From contig NZ_JAMXBH010000006.1 in NCBI RefSeq assembly GCF_023913735.1, positions 1 through 64,000 of the forward strand: DNA of 64,000 nucleotides. Direction: 5' to 3'. Below, one piece after another: positions 28,523-40,119 of the stretch. The position numbers and the translations under genes are program-made. The notes below the pieces were generated by a model, which saw only the letters and a program-made list of their open reading frames with translations, did no database searches and was not told the origin of the DNA. The DNA is from Pseudarthrobacter raffinosi (lineage in GTDB: Bacteria > Actinomycetota > Actinomycetes > Actinomycetales > Micrococcaceae). Numbering within the stretch: position 1 is the stretch's first letter; every line of letters begins with the position of its first letter.

Positions 28523-30604
28523 GTGTCCAGTGCACCAGCCGAGGCTGCTCCGCGCACTGCGCTGGACGCAAAAACCGGCGAGCGGAAGCCTGCCCGGAAA
28601 CCGACCTTCCGTCCCGAAGTCCAAGGCCTCCGCGCGCTCGCCGTCCTGATGGTGGTGACCTACCATGTGTGGCTTGGCCGGGTGTCCGGCGGGGTGGATA
28701 TCTTCCTCCTGATCTCGGCCTTCCTGCTGACGCTGTCCTTCGTCCGGAAGGTGGAGGCCGGCACCTCCCTCAATCTCCTCCGGCACTGGCTGCACCTCTT
28801 CAAGCGGCTGCTGCCGGCCGCCGTCGTGGTGATCCTCGGGGTCCTGGCAGGCACCTGGCTGGTCCTCCCGCAAGGCCGCTGGCCCGTCATCCTGGACCAG
28901 GCCTGGGCGGCATTGCTGTACCGGCAGAACTGGCTGCTGGCGGATACCGCCGTGGATTACTACGCCCAGCAGCATGCCGCGGCCAGCCCCCTGCAGCACT
29001 TCTGGTCCCTGTCCATCCAAGGACAGGTCTTTATCCTGTGGCCTCTCGTCTTCGCCGCTTCCGCTGTTGTGTGGCGGCTCCTCCGGCACCGGTACAACGC
29101 CAGCTACCGCGCCGTGGTGGCAGCCGCGTTCGCCGGCGTCCTCGTTGCCTCGCTCGCGTTCTCGATTGACCAGACGGCCACAAACCAGGCCTACGCCTAC
29201 TTCGACACCCGGACGCGGCTCTGGGAATTTGCGCTGGGCTCGCTGCTGGCCCTTGCCCTGCCGTACCTGAAACCCGGAAAACTCCTGCGTGTCGTGCTCG
29301 GCTGGGCCGGCCTGGTGGCCATGGTCTCCTGTGGTTTGCTGCTGACCGTGGACCGGGCGTTCCCCGGATTCGTGGCACTGTGGCCCACGCTGGCCGCAGC
29401 CGCGATCATTGTGGCCGGGCAGAGCGGGAGCCGGTTTGGTGTGGACCGCCTCCTGGGCTGGAAGCCGCTGGTTTCCCTGGGTGACAACTCCTACGCCCTC
29501 TATTTGTGGCACTGGCCCGTCCTGGTGCTTGCGCTGGCCGCTACCGGCGTTGAGGCCCCCAACCTCATCCAGGGCGCCGCGATCATCGCCGCCTCGGTGG
29601 TCCTGGCCGTCCTCACCACCCGCTTTGTGGAAAAACCCCTCCGGGAGTGGCGCTGGCCGCAGGTGCGCACCTGGCGCACCGCCGTCGTCGTGGTTTCCTG
29701 CTGTGTCCTGCTGGCCGGACCCGTGGCGGTCTGGCAGACGAGCCTCACCGCGGAGGAAGCCGCCACCGCCGCCCAGCCCCGCGAGCTGACGCCGGGAGCG
29801 GCCCTGCTGACCCCCGGTAACGCCGGAGCACCGGCACCGCAGGGCAGGATCATTCCTGGGCCCACCGCCCTGGACAACGACTGGGCCGGAATCCACCAGG
29901 CCTGTACGGGAGCGAATGCCACGGGGGACCCTGTTCTTGAAGGCTGCCGGCAGGCGCTCCCCGAAGGCGAACCCACCAAACGGATCGTTGTCCTGGGTGA
30001 CTCCCATGCCCAGCAGTATCTGGCCGCACTGGCTCCCATCGCGGAAGCCCGCGGCTGGGAGCTGGTCACCCTGCTGATGCCGGCATGCCGTTTCGGGGCC
30101 GAATCCGAGACCCGGAACGCCGAGTGCAACGCCTACAACCGGGCCAGCGCAGCGTACGTGCTGGAGCACCGGCCGGATGCCGTCTTTACCGTGGCCACCC
30201 TGACCCATGAGGAAGCCCCGTTCGAGACCGAGGTGCCGGCGTACCTCGAAGGCATCCAGTCCATCGCGGATGCCGGCATCGAGATCGTCGGCATCCGGGA
30301 CAACCCGCGCTTCACCATCAACATGCCCGAGTGCGTCCAGCGCCACAGTGCGGACGCCCCGGCGTGCAACCCGCCGCTGAACGAATCCCTGGTGGAGCCC
30401 TCGCCGCTGGAGAGTTACCGCGGGAAGGTGGACGGGCTGCACCTGATGGACCTGAGCGATTTCATCTGCGCCGGCGGTATCTGCCCGGCCGTGGTAGGCA
30501 ACGTCTACGTGTACAAGGACGACAACCACCTGAGCCGGACGTATGTGGAAAGCATGATTCCCATGTTTGAGGAGCGGCTGCTGGCGGCGACGGGCTGGAA
30601 CTGA
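28523..30604 (+). CDS. OafA/YrhL-type acyltransferase with C-terminal SGNH domain
   Basis: 693 residues. An acyltransferase-3 membrane domain (about ten TM segments) begins at EVQGLRALAVLMVVTYHVW with the catalytic-type His, followed by GGVDIFLLISAFLL. The ~230-residue extracytoplasmic C-terminus has VVLGDSHAQQYLAALAP and DDNHLS, the Ser and Asp-x-x-His of an SGNH hydrolase fold. Such proteins O-acetylate cell-surface glycans. Start GTG at 28523 follows GGAGAGG. Confidence 0.88.
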   Translation: MSSAPAEAAPRTALDAKTGERKPARKPTFRPEVQGLRALAVLMVVTYHVWLGRVSGGVDIFLLISAFLLTLSFVRKVEAGTSLNLLRHWLHLFKRLLPAAVVVILGVLAGTWLVLPQGRWPVILDQAWAALLYRQNWLLADTAVDYYAQQHAAASPLQHFWSLSIQGQVFILWPLVFAASAVVWRLLRHRYNASYRAVVAAAFAGVLVASLAFSIDQTATNQAYAYFDTRTRLWEFALGSLLALALPYLKPGKLLRVVLGWAGLVAMVSCGLLLTVDRAFPGFVALWPTLAAAAIIVAGQSGSRFGVDRLLGWKPLVSLGDNSYALYLWHWPVLVLALAATGVEAPNLIQGAAIIAASVVLAVLTTRFVEKPLREWRWPQVRTWRTAVVVVSCCVLLAGPVAVWQTSLTAEEAATAAQPRELTPGAALLTPGNAGAPAPQGRIIPGPTALDNDWAGIHQACTGANATGDPVLEGCRQALPEGEPTKRIVVLGDSHAQQYLAALAPIAEARGWELVTLLMPACRFGAESETRNAECNAYNRASAAYVLEHRPDAVFTVATLTHEEAPFETEVPAYLEGIQSIADAGIEIVGIRDNPRFTINMPECVQRHSADAPACNPPLNESLVEPSPLESYRGKVDGLHLMDLSDFICAGGICPAVVGNVYVYKDDNHLSRTYVESMIPMFEERLLAATGWN

Positions 30605-32338
<1,734 letters not shown>

Positions 32339-32356
32339 TTCCCGGCGGTTGGAGCC

Positions 32357-34216
32357 ATGTCCCAACCACGCCATCCCGCCGAACTGAACCCAAAAAAGGA
32401 CCCTCAGCGGCGGTTGGCGCTGAGGCCCTACGCCCGGGCCGTGGCGCAGGTGCTGCGGGTCAGCTTCCGGGCCTCGCCAGCCGCCGTCGTTATGAAAGTA
32501 GTCGGTTCGCTCATTTCGGCGACGCTGCCTTTGGTGACCACGTACTTCGCAGCGCTGACCACCACGGCCCTGGCGGCCGCCTACGCCGGTGATTCCGCAG
32601 CAGGCCAACAGGCCATTGTGTACGTCATCATCACGGCTGCCCTGGGGCTCTTGTGGGGCGGCTTCAGCAGCGTGGACCGCTACATCCAGCAGCTCATGAG
32701 CTTCAAGGTGGGCGCCATCGTGGGCGACCAGATGTACGAGCGCTTCCTGGCGCTGGAGTTCTGGCGCTATGACGATAAGCAAACCGTGGACCTCTACGAC
32801 CGGGCCAAACGGTTTTCCGATTCCTATGCCCGCGTGCTGGACAGGATCGCGGCTATCTTCACCCAGTTGGTCTCCGTGATCCTGGCCGTGGGCGCCCTGC
32901 TGCTGGTCAGCTGGTGGATCGCCGTGATTGTCCTGGTGGCGATTGTGCCCAGCGTCTACCTGCAGTTCAAGCTCTCGCGCGAACAGATCGCCCACTGGAA
33001 CACCCAGGTGGACTCCCGCCGGCAACGCCGGATGATCGAAACCAACCTGCTCCGCCCCCAGCACATCGCCGAAATGCGGCTCTACGGGATCGTGGGCTAC
33101 CTGATGGACCTCCGTTCCCAGCTGCGCGATGCTGACGAGCGGCGCCGCCTGGACTTCCAGAAGCGCTACATCCCCAAGCAGCTCGCCGCCGATGCCCTGC
33201 AGTACGGCGCCGAGGTGATCTCCCTGATCTGGGTGGTGGGCCAGATCATCGCCCGTGCCCAGCCCGTTGGCCAGTTCCTCTATGTCCAGCAGATCGTCAG
33301 CCGCGCACTGTCCACAGCCAACAGCCTGGTGTCCTCCCTCAGTTCGATCGACGAGGATCTCGCCAACCTCAAGGACTACGAGCTGTTCATGGCAATGCCG
33401 GTTCATTCGGACCATTCACCGCCGCTGCTCCAGGCGCCCAAAACTGTGGAACTGCGGGACATCCGCTTCACCTACACGGGCGGCGACACCGAGGTGATCC
33501 GCGGCATCAGCATGACCATCCGCGAAGGCCAGCACATCGCCGTCGTGGGTGAGAACGGGGCGGGAAAGTCCACACTGATCCGGATCCTCGCCGGCCTCTA
33601 CCGCCCGGATTCCGGGCAGGTAATGCTCGACGGCGTCGACCTCGCCGCCGTCGACGTTAAGTCCTGGCACCGCCACCTGGCCGTCCTGAGCCAGGAATTC
33701 CTCAAGTACGAATTCGCCACGGCTGTCGACAACATCCGCTTTGGCGACGTGGACCCGCCCCGTGACGACGAACGGATCCGCCAGGCAGCCAGCGACGCCG
33801 AAGCGTTGGAGTTCATCAACAAGCTGCCCAACGGCCTGGACAACTATGTCAGCAACTGGATGGAGGATCCGCGCGGCCGGAAGGGGAGCGGGCTCTCCGG
33901 CGGCCAGTGGCAGCGGCTCGCGATGGCCCGGAATTTCTACCGCAACGCCACCTTCATGGTCATGGACGAGCCGACGTCCGCTATCGACGCACTGGCCGAG
34001 CACCGGATCTTCACCCGGCTTTTCGCGGACCGCAGCAGCACCATCATTGCCATCAGCCACCGGCTTGCCACCATTGAGAAGGCCGACATTGTCTACATGC
34101 TCGAGGACGGGCGGATTGTGGAACAGGGCACCCACAAGGAACTGGTGGCGCTGCGGGGCCGCTACTTCAGGATGTTCGAATACCAGCTGACGGTGGAGGA
34201 GGCCGAGGGCGTCTGA
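32357..34216 (+). CDS. ABC exporter half-transporter (fused membrane and ATPase domains)
   Basis: 619 residues: six TM segments in residues ~40-330, then the nucleotide-binding domain with Walker A GENGAGKST (near 398-406), Q-loop LAVLSQEFLKYEF, signature LSGGQWQRLAMAR, Walker B FMVMDEPTSAID and H-loop ISHRLAT. All motors residues are intact, so it is an active ATPase as homo- or heterodimer. The substrate is unknown; lipids, peptides or drugs are typical. It starts 18 bases after guaB and may be read from the same transcript. Confidence 0.88.
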   Translation: MSQPRHPAELNPKKDPQRRLALRPYARAVAQVLRVSFRASPAAVVMKVVGSLISATLPLVTTYFAALTTTALAAAYAGDSAAGQQAIVYVIITAALGLLWGGFSSVDRYIQQLMSFKVGAIVGDQMYERFLALEFWRYDDKQTVDLYDRAKRFSDSYARVLDRIAAIFTQLVSVILAVGALLLVSWWIAVIVLVAIVPSVYLQFKLSREQIAHWNTQVDSRRQRRMIETNLLRPQHIAEMRLYGIVGYLMDLRSQLRDADERRRLDFQKRYIPKQLAADALQYGAEVISLIWVVGQIIARAQPVGQFLYVQQIVSRALSTANSLVSSLSSIDEDLANLKDYELFMAMPVHSDHSPPLLQAPKTVELRDIRFTYTGGDTEVIRGISMTIREGQHIAVVGENGAGKSTLIRILAGLYRPDSGQVMLDGVDLAAVDVKSWHRHLAVLSQEFLKYEFATAVDNIRFGDVDPPRDDERIRQAASDAEALEFINKLPNGLDNYVSNWMEDPRGRKGSGLSGGQWQRLAMARNFYRNATFMVMDEPTSAIDALAEHRIFTRLFADRSSTIIAISHRLATIEKADIVYMLEDGRIVEQGTHKELVALRGRYFRMFEYQLTVEEAEGV

Positions 34217-34250
34217 CGACGGCAGGGCCTAGGGTCACGCACTCCACGCA

Positions 34251-34290
34251 GGAACCGCCGGCCGCGCTGCAAGGCGTGGCCGGCGGTCCC
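34251..34290. terminator. Bidirectional terminator between convergent genes
   Basis: ACCGCCGGCC (34254-34263) pairs perfectly with GGCCGGCGGT (34278-34287), lying between the convergent ABC exporter and subtilase genes. Confidence 0.65.
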
Positions 34291-34310
34291 GGATTCGTGT
34301 GGCCCCGAGG

Positions 34311-36230
34311 CTAAGAGGTGGTCACCGCTGTGTCGTCGAGGTAGAAGTACGTCCCCAGCGACGAGTCCTCAACACCCAGGAAGCGCAGGGTCACGCTCTT
34401 GCCCTTGTAGGCGGAGAGGTCCAGCTGCTTCTGCAGATAGCCGGCGGACTCGTTGAGATTGGAGTAAGTGGCCAGCGTGGTGGTCACACCGTTGCTGACC
34501 GCCTGAACCCTCAGGGTGTCATAGGCCGCGCTGGATGTGGTCTCGTCCGACTGCACCTTCAGGTAGAAGGACAGTGACGCGGTGGCCACCGTGGACGGGA
34601 CTGCAAACGCCTGGTCGAGCATGTAGGACGTTGCCTGGCCCCAGCCGTTGAGGCCGGCGAAGCCGGAACCGGTCCTGGCATTCGTTCCGGTCTCGAACGT
34701 GTCGGCGTGGTCAGAGGTCCAGGAGGCTGCGCCCGATTCGAAGCCCGGGTTCAGCAGCAGGTTGCCGGACGGCGGGGGAGTGACCCCGCCCAGCAGGCCC
34801 ATGGTCTTGGTGGCGTCCGAAAGCCCTGTGCCGCAGCCCGTGGTGCAGCCGCCCGGCATTGCCCGGGTTCCCTGCTTGAGCGTGGACTCCACCTGGGCCG
34901 GGGTAAGCGTGGACGATTTGGACTTCATGAGTGCGGCCAGCCCGGCCACGTGCGGAGCTGCCATGGACGTTCCCTGGTAGCTGGCGTAGCCGGCGGAGCC
35001 CGGTGTGGAGGTACCGGTGTTGATAGTGGAGAGGATTCCGCCGCCCGCTACACGGACGTCGCCGCCGGGTGCGGTCAGGTCAACCGTGGAGCCGTAGTTG
35101 GAGTAGTAGGAGAGGCTGCCGCTCGGGTTGCTGGCGGCCACGCTCACAACGCTGTTGCAGTTGGCCGGGCGGAATCCGGAAGCATCCTGGTTGCTGTTGC
35201 CGGCCGCCACCACCACGGTGGCTCCCCGCGAAACTGCGGAGTTGATGGCTGCCTGGTACGTGCTGCCGCAGGCACCGGACCCGCCCAGGCTCATGTTGAT
35301 GACCGTGGCGGGATTCGCGTTGGCCGGGATGCCCGGGACGGTGCCGCCGGCTGACCAGATAATCGCATCGGCAATGTCGGACAGTGACCCGCCGCACTTG
35401 GCCAGGACGCGTACCGGCACCACTTTGGCGTTGGGTGCGACGCCCGCCACGCCGGTGGCATTGCCGGTCACGGCTGCAACGGTGCCGGCGACGTGCGTGC
35501 CGTGCCAAGAGCTGTTGCCGGCTGTCGACTGGCCGCACTCGCCGGCGGCGTACCAGTCGCCCTGGTCCTGCGCATTCGCGTCCCGTCCGTTGCCGTCACG
35601 CGCTGCCGTGGCGTCGGAGACGAAGTCGTAGCCCGGCAGCACATTCACGTCGAGGTCCGGATGGGCCGTGATTCCGGTGTCGATCACGGCCACCGTCACG
35701 CCGGTGCCGGTAGCAACGTCCCAAGCCCCGGGGACCCGCATGCCGTTGGTGCCCGTGAAATCCCATTGCTCGCCATAGCGTGGGTCGTTGGGCGTGAGAG
35801 CCACCGTCATGCGGGCGTCAGGTTCGACGTAGTCGACCGATCCGGACGCCGCAATCTCGGCCATGAAGTCTTTGGCAGCCTGCCCGGACAGGGCCCTGTC
35901 CGCCTCGATCAGCGTTCCGCCGGTGGCCAGGGTGCGGAGTTCCTGCACCTTCACGCCCTGTGACTTGGCTGCTTTGCCCCAGGCATTGGCGCGGCCGTTC
36001 GGGGTGGCGTTCGCCGTGGTCTCCTTGAATTCGACGATGAACTTCGTGTAGGCCTCTCCGGCGGCCACGTCGTGCACCGCAGTGCCTTGGACGGCGGCCG
36101 GCCCGGCTGCAGTGCGGTCACCGTCTTCGGGGGTGGCGAAGACCGGCGAACCGGCGAAGGCCAGGGTGCCGACTGCTGCGGCGAGCGACAGGGCCAGGAT
36201 GCGGTGGCGCCTGATTGATGAACGTCCCAT
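34311..36230 (-). CDS. Secreted S8 (subtilisin-like) serine protease with C-terminal beta domain
   Basis: 639 residues. A Sec signal peptide ends at about AFAGSPVFA. An I9-type propeptide follows (FIVEFKE to about 140). The catalytic triad is Asp184 (AVIDTGI), His243 (SWHGTHVAGT) and Ser422 (YQGTSMAAPH), with the oxyanion Asn345 (VVAAGNSN). Residues 491-639 form a jelly-roll-like domain beginning LLLNPGFESGAASWTSD, seen on bacterial secreted enzymes and probably a binding or stability module. An inverted repeat overlaps the promoter, suggesting repression. Role: extracellular protein degradation. Confidence 0.93.
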   Translation of the reverse strand: MGRSSIRRHRILALSLAAAVGTLAFAGSPVFATPEDGDRTAAGPAAVQGTAVHDVAAGEAYTKFIVEFKETTANATPNGRANAWGKAAKSQGVKVQELRTLATGGTLIEADRALSGQAAKDFMAEIAASGSVDYVEPDARMTVALTPNDPRYGEQWDFTGTNGMRVPGAWDVATGTGVTVAVIDTGITAHPDLDVNVLPGYDFVSDATAARDGNGRDANAQDQGDWYAAGECGQSTAGNSSWHGTHVAGTVAAVTGNATGVAGVAPNAKVVPVRVLAKCGGSLSDIADAIIWSAGGTVPGIPANANPATVINMSLGGSGACGSTYQAAINSAVSRGATVVVAAGNSNQDASGFRPANCNSVVSVAASNPSGSLSYYSNYGSTVDLTAPGGDVRVAGGGILSTINTGTSTPGSAGYASYQGTSMAAPHVAGLAALMKSKSSTLTPAQVESTLKQGTRAMPGGCTTGCGTGLSDATKTMGLLGGVTPPPSGNLLLNPGFESGAASWTSDHADTFETGTNARTGSGFAGLNGWGQATSYMLDQAFAVPSTVATASLSFYLKVQSDETTSSAAYDTLRVQAVSNGVTTTLATYSNLNESAGYLQKQLDLSAYKGKSVTLRFLGVEDSSLGTYFYLDDTAVTTS

Positions 36231-36343
36231 AGGAGCTTCTTTCTCGGAACGGGCACAGGTGTGGCCCGTATGAAGGGGAGTGATGGGTGGTCACGTGGTG
36301 GATCAGGTGGTAACCGAGAGTAAACATAAAGGTATTTTCAAAA

Positions 36344-36371
36344 CTTGTAAATGGTTGACAAAACATGTCAA
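36344..36371 (-). promoter_or_regulatory. Subtilase promoter with overlapping inverted repeat
   Basis: On the minus strand, TTGACA (36371-36366) and TACAAG (36349-36344) are 16 bases apart. The -35 hexamer is one arm of a 6-5-6 inverted repeat TTGACA-AAACA-TGTCAA (36355-36371), a good operator candidate. The surrounding 100 bases are clearly AT-rich compared with the window. Confidence 0.5.
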
Positions 36372-36452
36372 TAAAGTGTGGACTATCAGTTTCAGGATGA
36401 ACCTAAGAGCAGGCGCCCCACCGCATCCCACGTGGTCAAGTAAAGTGGTCAC

Positions 36453-37589
36453 GTGACTTACGAGATCGAGATTGGCCGTGGCAAGCGTGGGCGTCGTGCC
36501 TACTCCCTGGATGACATTGCGATTGTCCCTAACCGTCGTACCCGCGACCCCAAGGACGTGTCGGTCTCCTGGCAGATCGATGCCTACAAGTTCGACATGC
36601 CCGTGATTGCAGCCCCGATGGATTCGGCCATGTCCCCGGAGACGGCCATCTCCTTGGGCCGGCTCGGCGGGCTCGGCGTGCTGGACCTTGAGGGCCTCTG
36701 GACCCGCTACGAGGACCCGCAGCCCATCCTTGACGAGATCGGCGCCCTCGAAGACGAGGTCAACAGCCCCGCGGTGACCGGCCGTATGCAGGAGCTCTAC
36801 CGCGCTCCCATCCAGCCGGAACTGATCACGTCCCGCCTGGCGGAGATCCGCGCCGCCGGCGTGACGGTGGCCGGCTCGCTGACCCCGCAACGCACGCAGG
36901 AACACTACAAGACCGTGGTGGCTGCCGGCGTCGACATCTTTGTGATCCGCGGGACCACCGTGTCAGCCGAGCACGTCTCGAAAGACCATGAACCCCTGAA
37001 CCTCAAGCAGTTCATCTACGAACTGGACGTCCCCGTGATTGTGGGCGGCGCGGCCGGCTACACGCCCGCCCTGCACCTGATGCGCACCGGAGCCGCCGGC
37101 GTCCTGGTCGGCTTCGGCGGCGGAGCCACCGCCACCACGCGGCGCGCCCTGGGGATCCACTCGCCCATGGCCTCCGCCATCTCCGACGTCGCGGCCGCCC
37201 GCCGTGACTACATGGATGAATCCGGCGGACGGTACGTCCACGTAATTGCCGACGGCGGCATGGGCACCTCGGGTGACATCGTCAAGGCAATTGCCATGGG
37301 CGCCGACGCCGTGATGCTGGGCAGCGCCCTCGCCCGGGCCGAAGAGGCACCCGGCAAGGGCTGGCACTGGGGCCAGGAGGCCCACCACCTCGAACTGCCC
37401 CGCGGAGACCGCGCCAACGTCGGCACCGTCGGACCTCTCGAAGAGGTGCTCTTCGGGCCCGGCCACCACACCAACGGCACATCCAACCTGATCGGCGCAC
37501 TCCGCCGTTCGATGGCGACCACCGGCTATTCGGACCTGAAGGAATTCCAGCGCGTCGACGTCGTAGTTTCTCCGTACACGGGTAACTGA
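36453..37589 (+). CDS. guaB3: GuaB3-family IMP dehydrogenase-related protein
   Basis: 378 residues: an IMPDH/GMPR TIM barrel without CBS domains, of the group that accompanies guaB in actinobacteria. Conserved parts are [34 protein letters not shown] and [19 protein letters not shown]. In place of the IMPDH loop with its catalytic Cys it reads [15 protein letters not shown], with no Cys, so classical IMPDH chemistry is doubtful; its function is unsettled. The GTG is preceded at 36441-36446 by TAAAGT, consistent with leaderless transcription. Confidence 0.9.
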   Translation: MTYEIEIGRGKRGRRAYSLDDIAIVPNRRTRDPKDVSVSWQIDAYKFDMPVIAAPMDSAMSPETAISLGRLGGLGVLDLEGLWTRYEDPQPILDEIGALEDEVNSPAVTGRMQELYRAPIQPELITSRLAEIRAAGVTVAGSLTPQRTQEHYKTVVAAGVDIFVIRGTTVSAEHVSKDHEPLNLKQFIYELDVPVIVGGAAGYTPALHLMRTGAAGVLVGFGGGATATTRRALGIHSPMASAISDVAAARRDYMDESGGRYVHVIADGGMGTSGDIVKAIAMGADAVMLGSALARAEEAPGKGWHWGQEAHHLELPRGDRANVGTVGPLEEVLFGPGHHTNGTSNLIGALRRSMATTGYSDLKEFQRVDVVVSPYTGN

Positions 37590-37725
37590 CGGCCTCTAAC
37601 TGACGGGCGGCCGACGCCGCTGACGTCGTCCGGAGCGCCTCCCTCGTGGAACCTGCCCTGCCCAACTGTGCGGCAAGGAAGTACTGTGGTTTTACCACCG
37701 GCAGCAGCGGCAAGGGAGGCGTTCC

Positions 37726-39465
37726 GTGAACACTGTTCCAAACGAAGGCGGGGTCCTGGGGCCTGCGGCCAGGGAAGCATCGATCGCCAGGCTCAGGGCC
37801 ACCTCGGAACCCGGCAACGAACTGGACATCCTGATCGTCGGCGGCGGCATCGTGGGCGCCGGTGCGGCGCTGGATGCCGTGACCCGCGGCCTCACCGTGG
37901 GGATCGTGGAGGCCAGCGACTGGGCCGCCGGCACGTCGTCACGGTCATCCAAGCTGATCCACGGCGGCCTGCGCTACTTGGAGATGCTGGATTTTGGGCT
38001 GGTTAAGGAAGCGCTGCACGAACGTGGCCTGATTCTTTCGGTCCTGGCCCCGCACCTGGCCCGGCCGGTGCCGTTCCTGTATCCGCTGACCAAACCGTTC
38101 TTCGAACGGCCCTATGTGGGGGCCGGGATCGCCCTGTATGACGCCATGTCCATTACGGGCGGGCACAGCCGCGGCGTGCCGTTCCACAAACACCTCAGCA
38201 GGCGGGGCACGCTGAGGGCCGCCCCCAGCCTGAAAAAAGACGCCTTTGTGGGCTCCATCCGCTACTACGACGGCCAGGTGGATGACGCCAAGTACGTGGC
38301 AAACCTCGTCCGGACGGCGGTGCACTACGGCGCCCATGCGGTGAACCAGATGGCGGTGGTGGACTTCCTGCGTGAAGGTGAGCGCGTGGTGGGGGCCAAA
38401 GTGGTCAACCACGAAGACGGTTCGAAATTCAACATCAAAGCCAAGCAGGTCATCAACGCCACCGGGGTGTGGACCGATGAAACCCAGGCCATGGTCACCG
38501 ACCGCGGGCAGCTGAAGGTCCGGGCGTCCAAGGGCATCCACCTCGTAGTGCCCCGCGACCGGTTCCAGTCCACGGTGGGGCTGATTCTCCGCACCGAAAA
38601 GTCCGTGCTGTTCGTTATTCCGTGGGGCCGGCACTGGATCATCGGCACCACGGACACCGACTGGAACCTCGACAAGGCCCACCCGGCGGCCTCCAGCAAG
38701 GACATCGACTACATCCTCGAGCACGTCAACCGGGTCCTGAAACGCCCGCTGACCAGGGAGGATGTTGAAGGCGTCTACGCCGGACTGCGCCCGCTCCTGG
38801 CGGGGGAGAACGATTCCACGGCGAAACTGTCCCGTGAACACATCGTGGCCCACCCCGTACCGGGCCTGGTGGTGGTGGCCGGCGGCAAATGGACCACCTA
38901 CCGGGTTATGGCCAAGGACGCCGTGGACGAGGCCACCCGCACCATGGATGAGCGGGTCCCGGCGAGCTGTACCGAAACCATCCCGCTGCTCGGTGCCAGC
39001 GGCTTCAAGGCTGCATGGAACCGCAGGAGCAGGACCGCTGAAGAGTCCGGCGTGCACGTGGCCCGGGTAGAGCACCTGCTCAACCGTTACGGGTCCATGA
39101 CTCCGGAGGTGCTGGACATCATCGCCCGGAATCCTGAATTGGCGGAGCCGTTGCCCGGTGCTGACGACTACCTGCAGGCCGAAGCCGTCTACGCCGCAAC
39201 CCACGAGGGCGCCCGGCACGTCCATGACGTCCTGACCCGGCGGACCCGCATCTCCATCGAGGCCTGGGACCGTGGCGTGTCGGCGGTGCCGGTTGTCGCT
39301 AAACTGATGGGCGAAGTCCTTGGCTGGAGCGATGTGCAGCGCGAAAGCGAAATAAAGCACTACATAGCACGCGTTGAAGCTGAACGGCTGAGCCAGCAGC
39401 AGCCGGATGACGAATCCGCCGACGCCGCACGGCTGGGCGTGGAGGACATCGTCCCTTTGCGCTGA
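37726..39465 (+). CDS. glpD: Aerobic glycerol-3-phosphate dehydrogenase
   Basis: FAD enzyme at the membrane that oxidises glycerol-3-phosphate to dihydroxyacetone phosphate and passes electrons to the quinone pool (579 residues). FAD loop ILIVGGGIVGAGAALD is at residues ~36-50; GTSSRSSKLIHGGLRYLE, IPWGRHWIIGTTDTDW and the C-terminal DAP_C region are present. GTG at 37726 follows GGGAGG. TACTGT at 37682-37687 may be the -10; it is directly followed by GTGGT-TTT-ACCAC (37686-37698), a possible operator. No glpF or glpK is adjacent. Confidence 0.93.
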   Translation: MNTVPNEGGVLGPAAREASIARLRATSEPGNELDILIVGGGIVGAGAALDAVTRGLTVGIVEASDWAAGTSSRSSKLIHGGLRYLEMLDFGLVKEALHERGLILSVLAPHLARPVPFLYPLTKPFFERPYVGAGIALYDAMSITGGHSRGVPFHKHLSRRGTLRAAPSLKKDAFVGSIRYYDGQVDDAKYVANLVRTAVHYGAHAVNQMAVVDFLREGERVVGAKVVNHEDGSKFNIKAKQVINATGVWTDETQAMVTDRGQLKVRASKGIHLVVPRDRFQSTVGLILRTEKSVLFVIPWGRHWIIGTTDTDWNLDKAHPAASSKDIDYILEHVNRVLKRPLTREDVEGVYAGLRPLLAGENDSTAKLSREHIVAHPVPGLVVVAGGKWTTYRVMAKDAVDEATRTMDERVPASCTETIPLLGASGFKAAWNRRSRTAEESGVHVARVEHLLNRYGSMTPEVLDIIARNPELAEPLPGADDYLQAEAVYAATHEGARHVHDVLTRRTRISIEAWDRGVSAVPVVAKLMGEVLGWSDVQRESEIKHYIARVEAERLSQQQPDDESADAARLGVEDIVPLR

Positions 39466-39510
39466 GGCGGCACCGCACACCAGCAATTCTCCTGACTGAA
39501 GGGACACGCC

Positions 39511-39999
39511 TTGGCGGAACCACTTGACCGGTACGATGCCGATCTCACCACCTCCGATTTGGTGATTCTGGAGTTGGAGGCAACGGACAAGTCGGACGCC
39601 GCGGCGCAACTGGCAGAACGCCTCTTCGCCGCCGGGCGGGTCACGGACTTGCCGCGGTTCCTGGAGCACGTCAACGCCCGCGAACACCAGCTCGCCACCG
39701 GCCTGCCGGGCGGGATCGGGCTCCCGCACGCCCGCAGCGAGTTCGTCTCGCGGACGTCCATCGCCGTGGGCATCACCAAGTACGGCCACTCCCTGGACTT
39801 CGGTGCCGCCGACGGTCCGGCCACGGTTATTCTGCTGATCGCCACCCCTGCAAGCTCGTTTTCCGATCATCTGGAAGTCCTGGCCACCCTGGCTCGCTCC
39901 CTGTCCAAGGAGTCCTTCCGGGAGTCGCTGCGGCGGGCCTACGATGCCGAAGTCATCGCCGAGCTCATCAACTCCAGCCTGGTGTTCTTCGACCATTGA
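39511..39999 (+). CDS. Stand-alone PTS EIIA (fructose/mannitol or nitrogen type)
   Basis: 162 residues, a single EIIA-2 domain. The phosphorylatable residue is His73 in GIGLPHARSE. No EIIB or EIIC is present near it, so it may serve a permease elsewhere or act as a regulator like PtsN. The TTG at 39511 follows GAAGGGA; it begins 45 bases after glpD, so co-transcription is possible. A long hairpin starts in its stop codon. Confidence 0.85.
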   Translation: MAEPLDRYDADLTTSDLVILELEATDKSDAAAQLAERLFAAGRVTDLPRFLEHVNAREHQLATGLPGGIGLPHARSEFVSRTSIAVGITKYGHSLDFGAADGPATVILLIATPASSFSDHLEVLATLARSLSKESFRESLRRAYDAEVIAELINSSLVFFDH

Positions 40000-40058
40000 G
40001 TGGGGCAGGCCCTTTCGTGTCGACTCCGTCGCCACGTAGGGACCCTGCTGCCCCACTC
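39998..40058. repeat. 61-base structured inverted repeat after the EIIA gene
   Basis: GAGTGGGGCAG (39998-40008) pairs with CTGCCCCACTC (40048-40058). Inside are three further nested matches: CCCT/AGGG, CGTG/CACG and CGAC/GTCG around a TCC loop. The whole could fold as one long interrupted hairpin. No T-run follows; it may be a terminator or a REP-like element. Confidence 0.7.
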
Positions 40059-40119
40059 CAAGGCCGGGACGTACCTGGTCGTTTAGTTGTTCTACAGAGG
40101 AACGAAGTACGGTTAACAC

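Noticed and set aside
37945..40119. 724-codon open frame on the minus strand opposite glpD and the EIIA gene
   Set aside because: It spans two unmistakable plus-strand genes and has no domain or start signal of its own.
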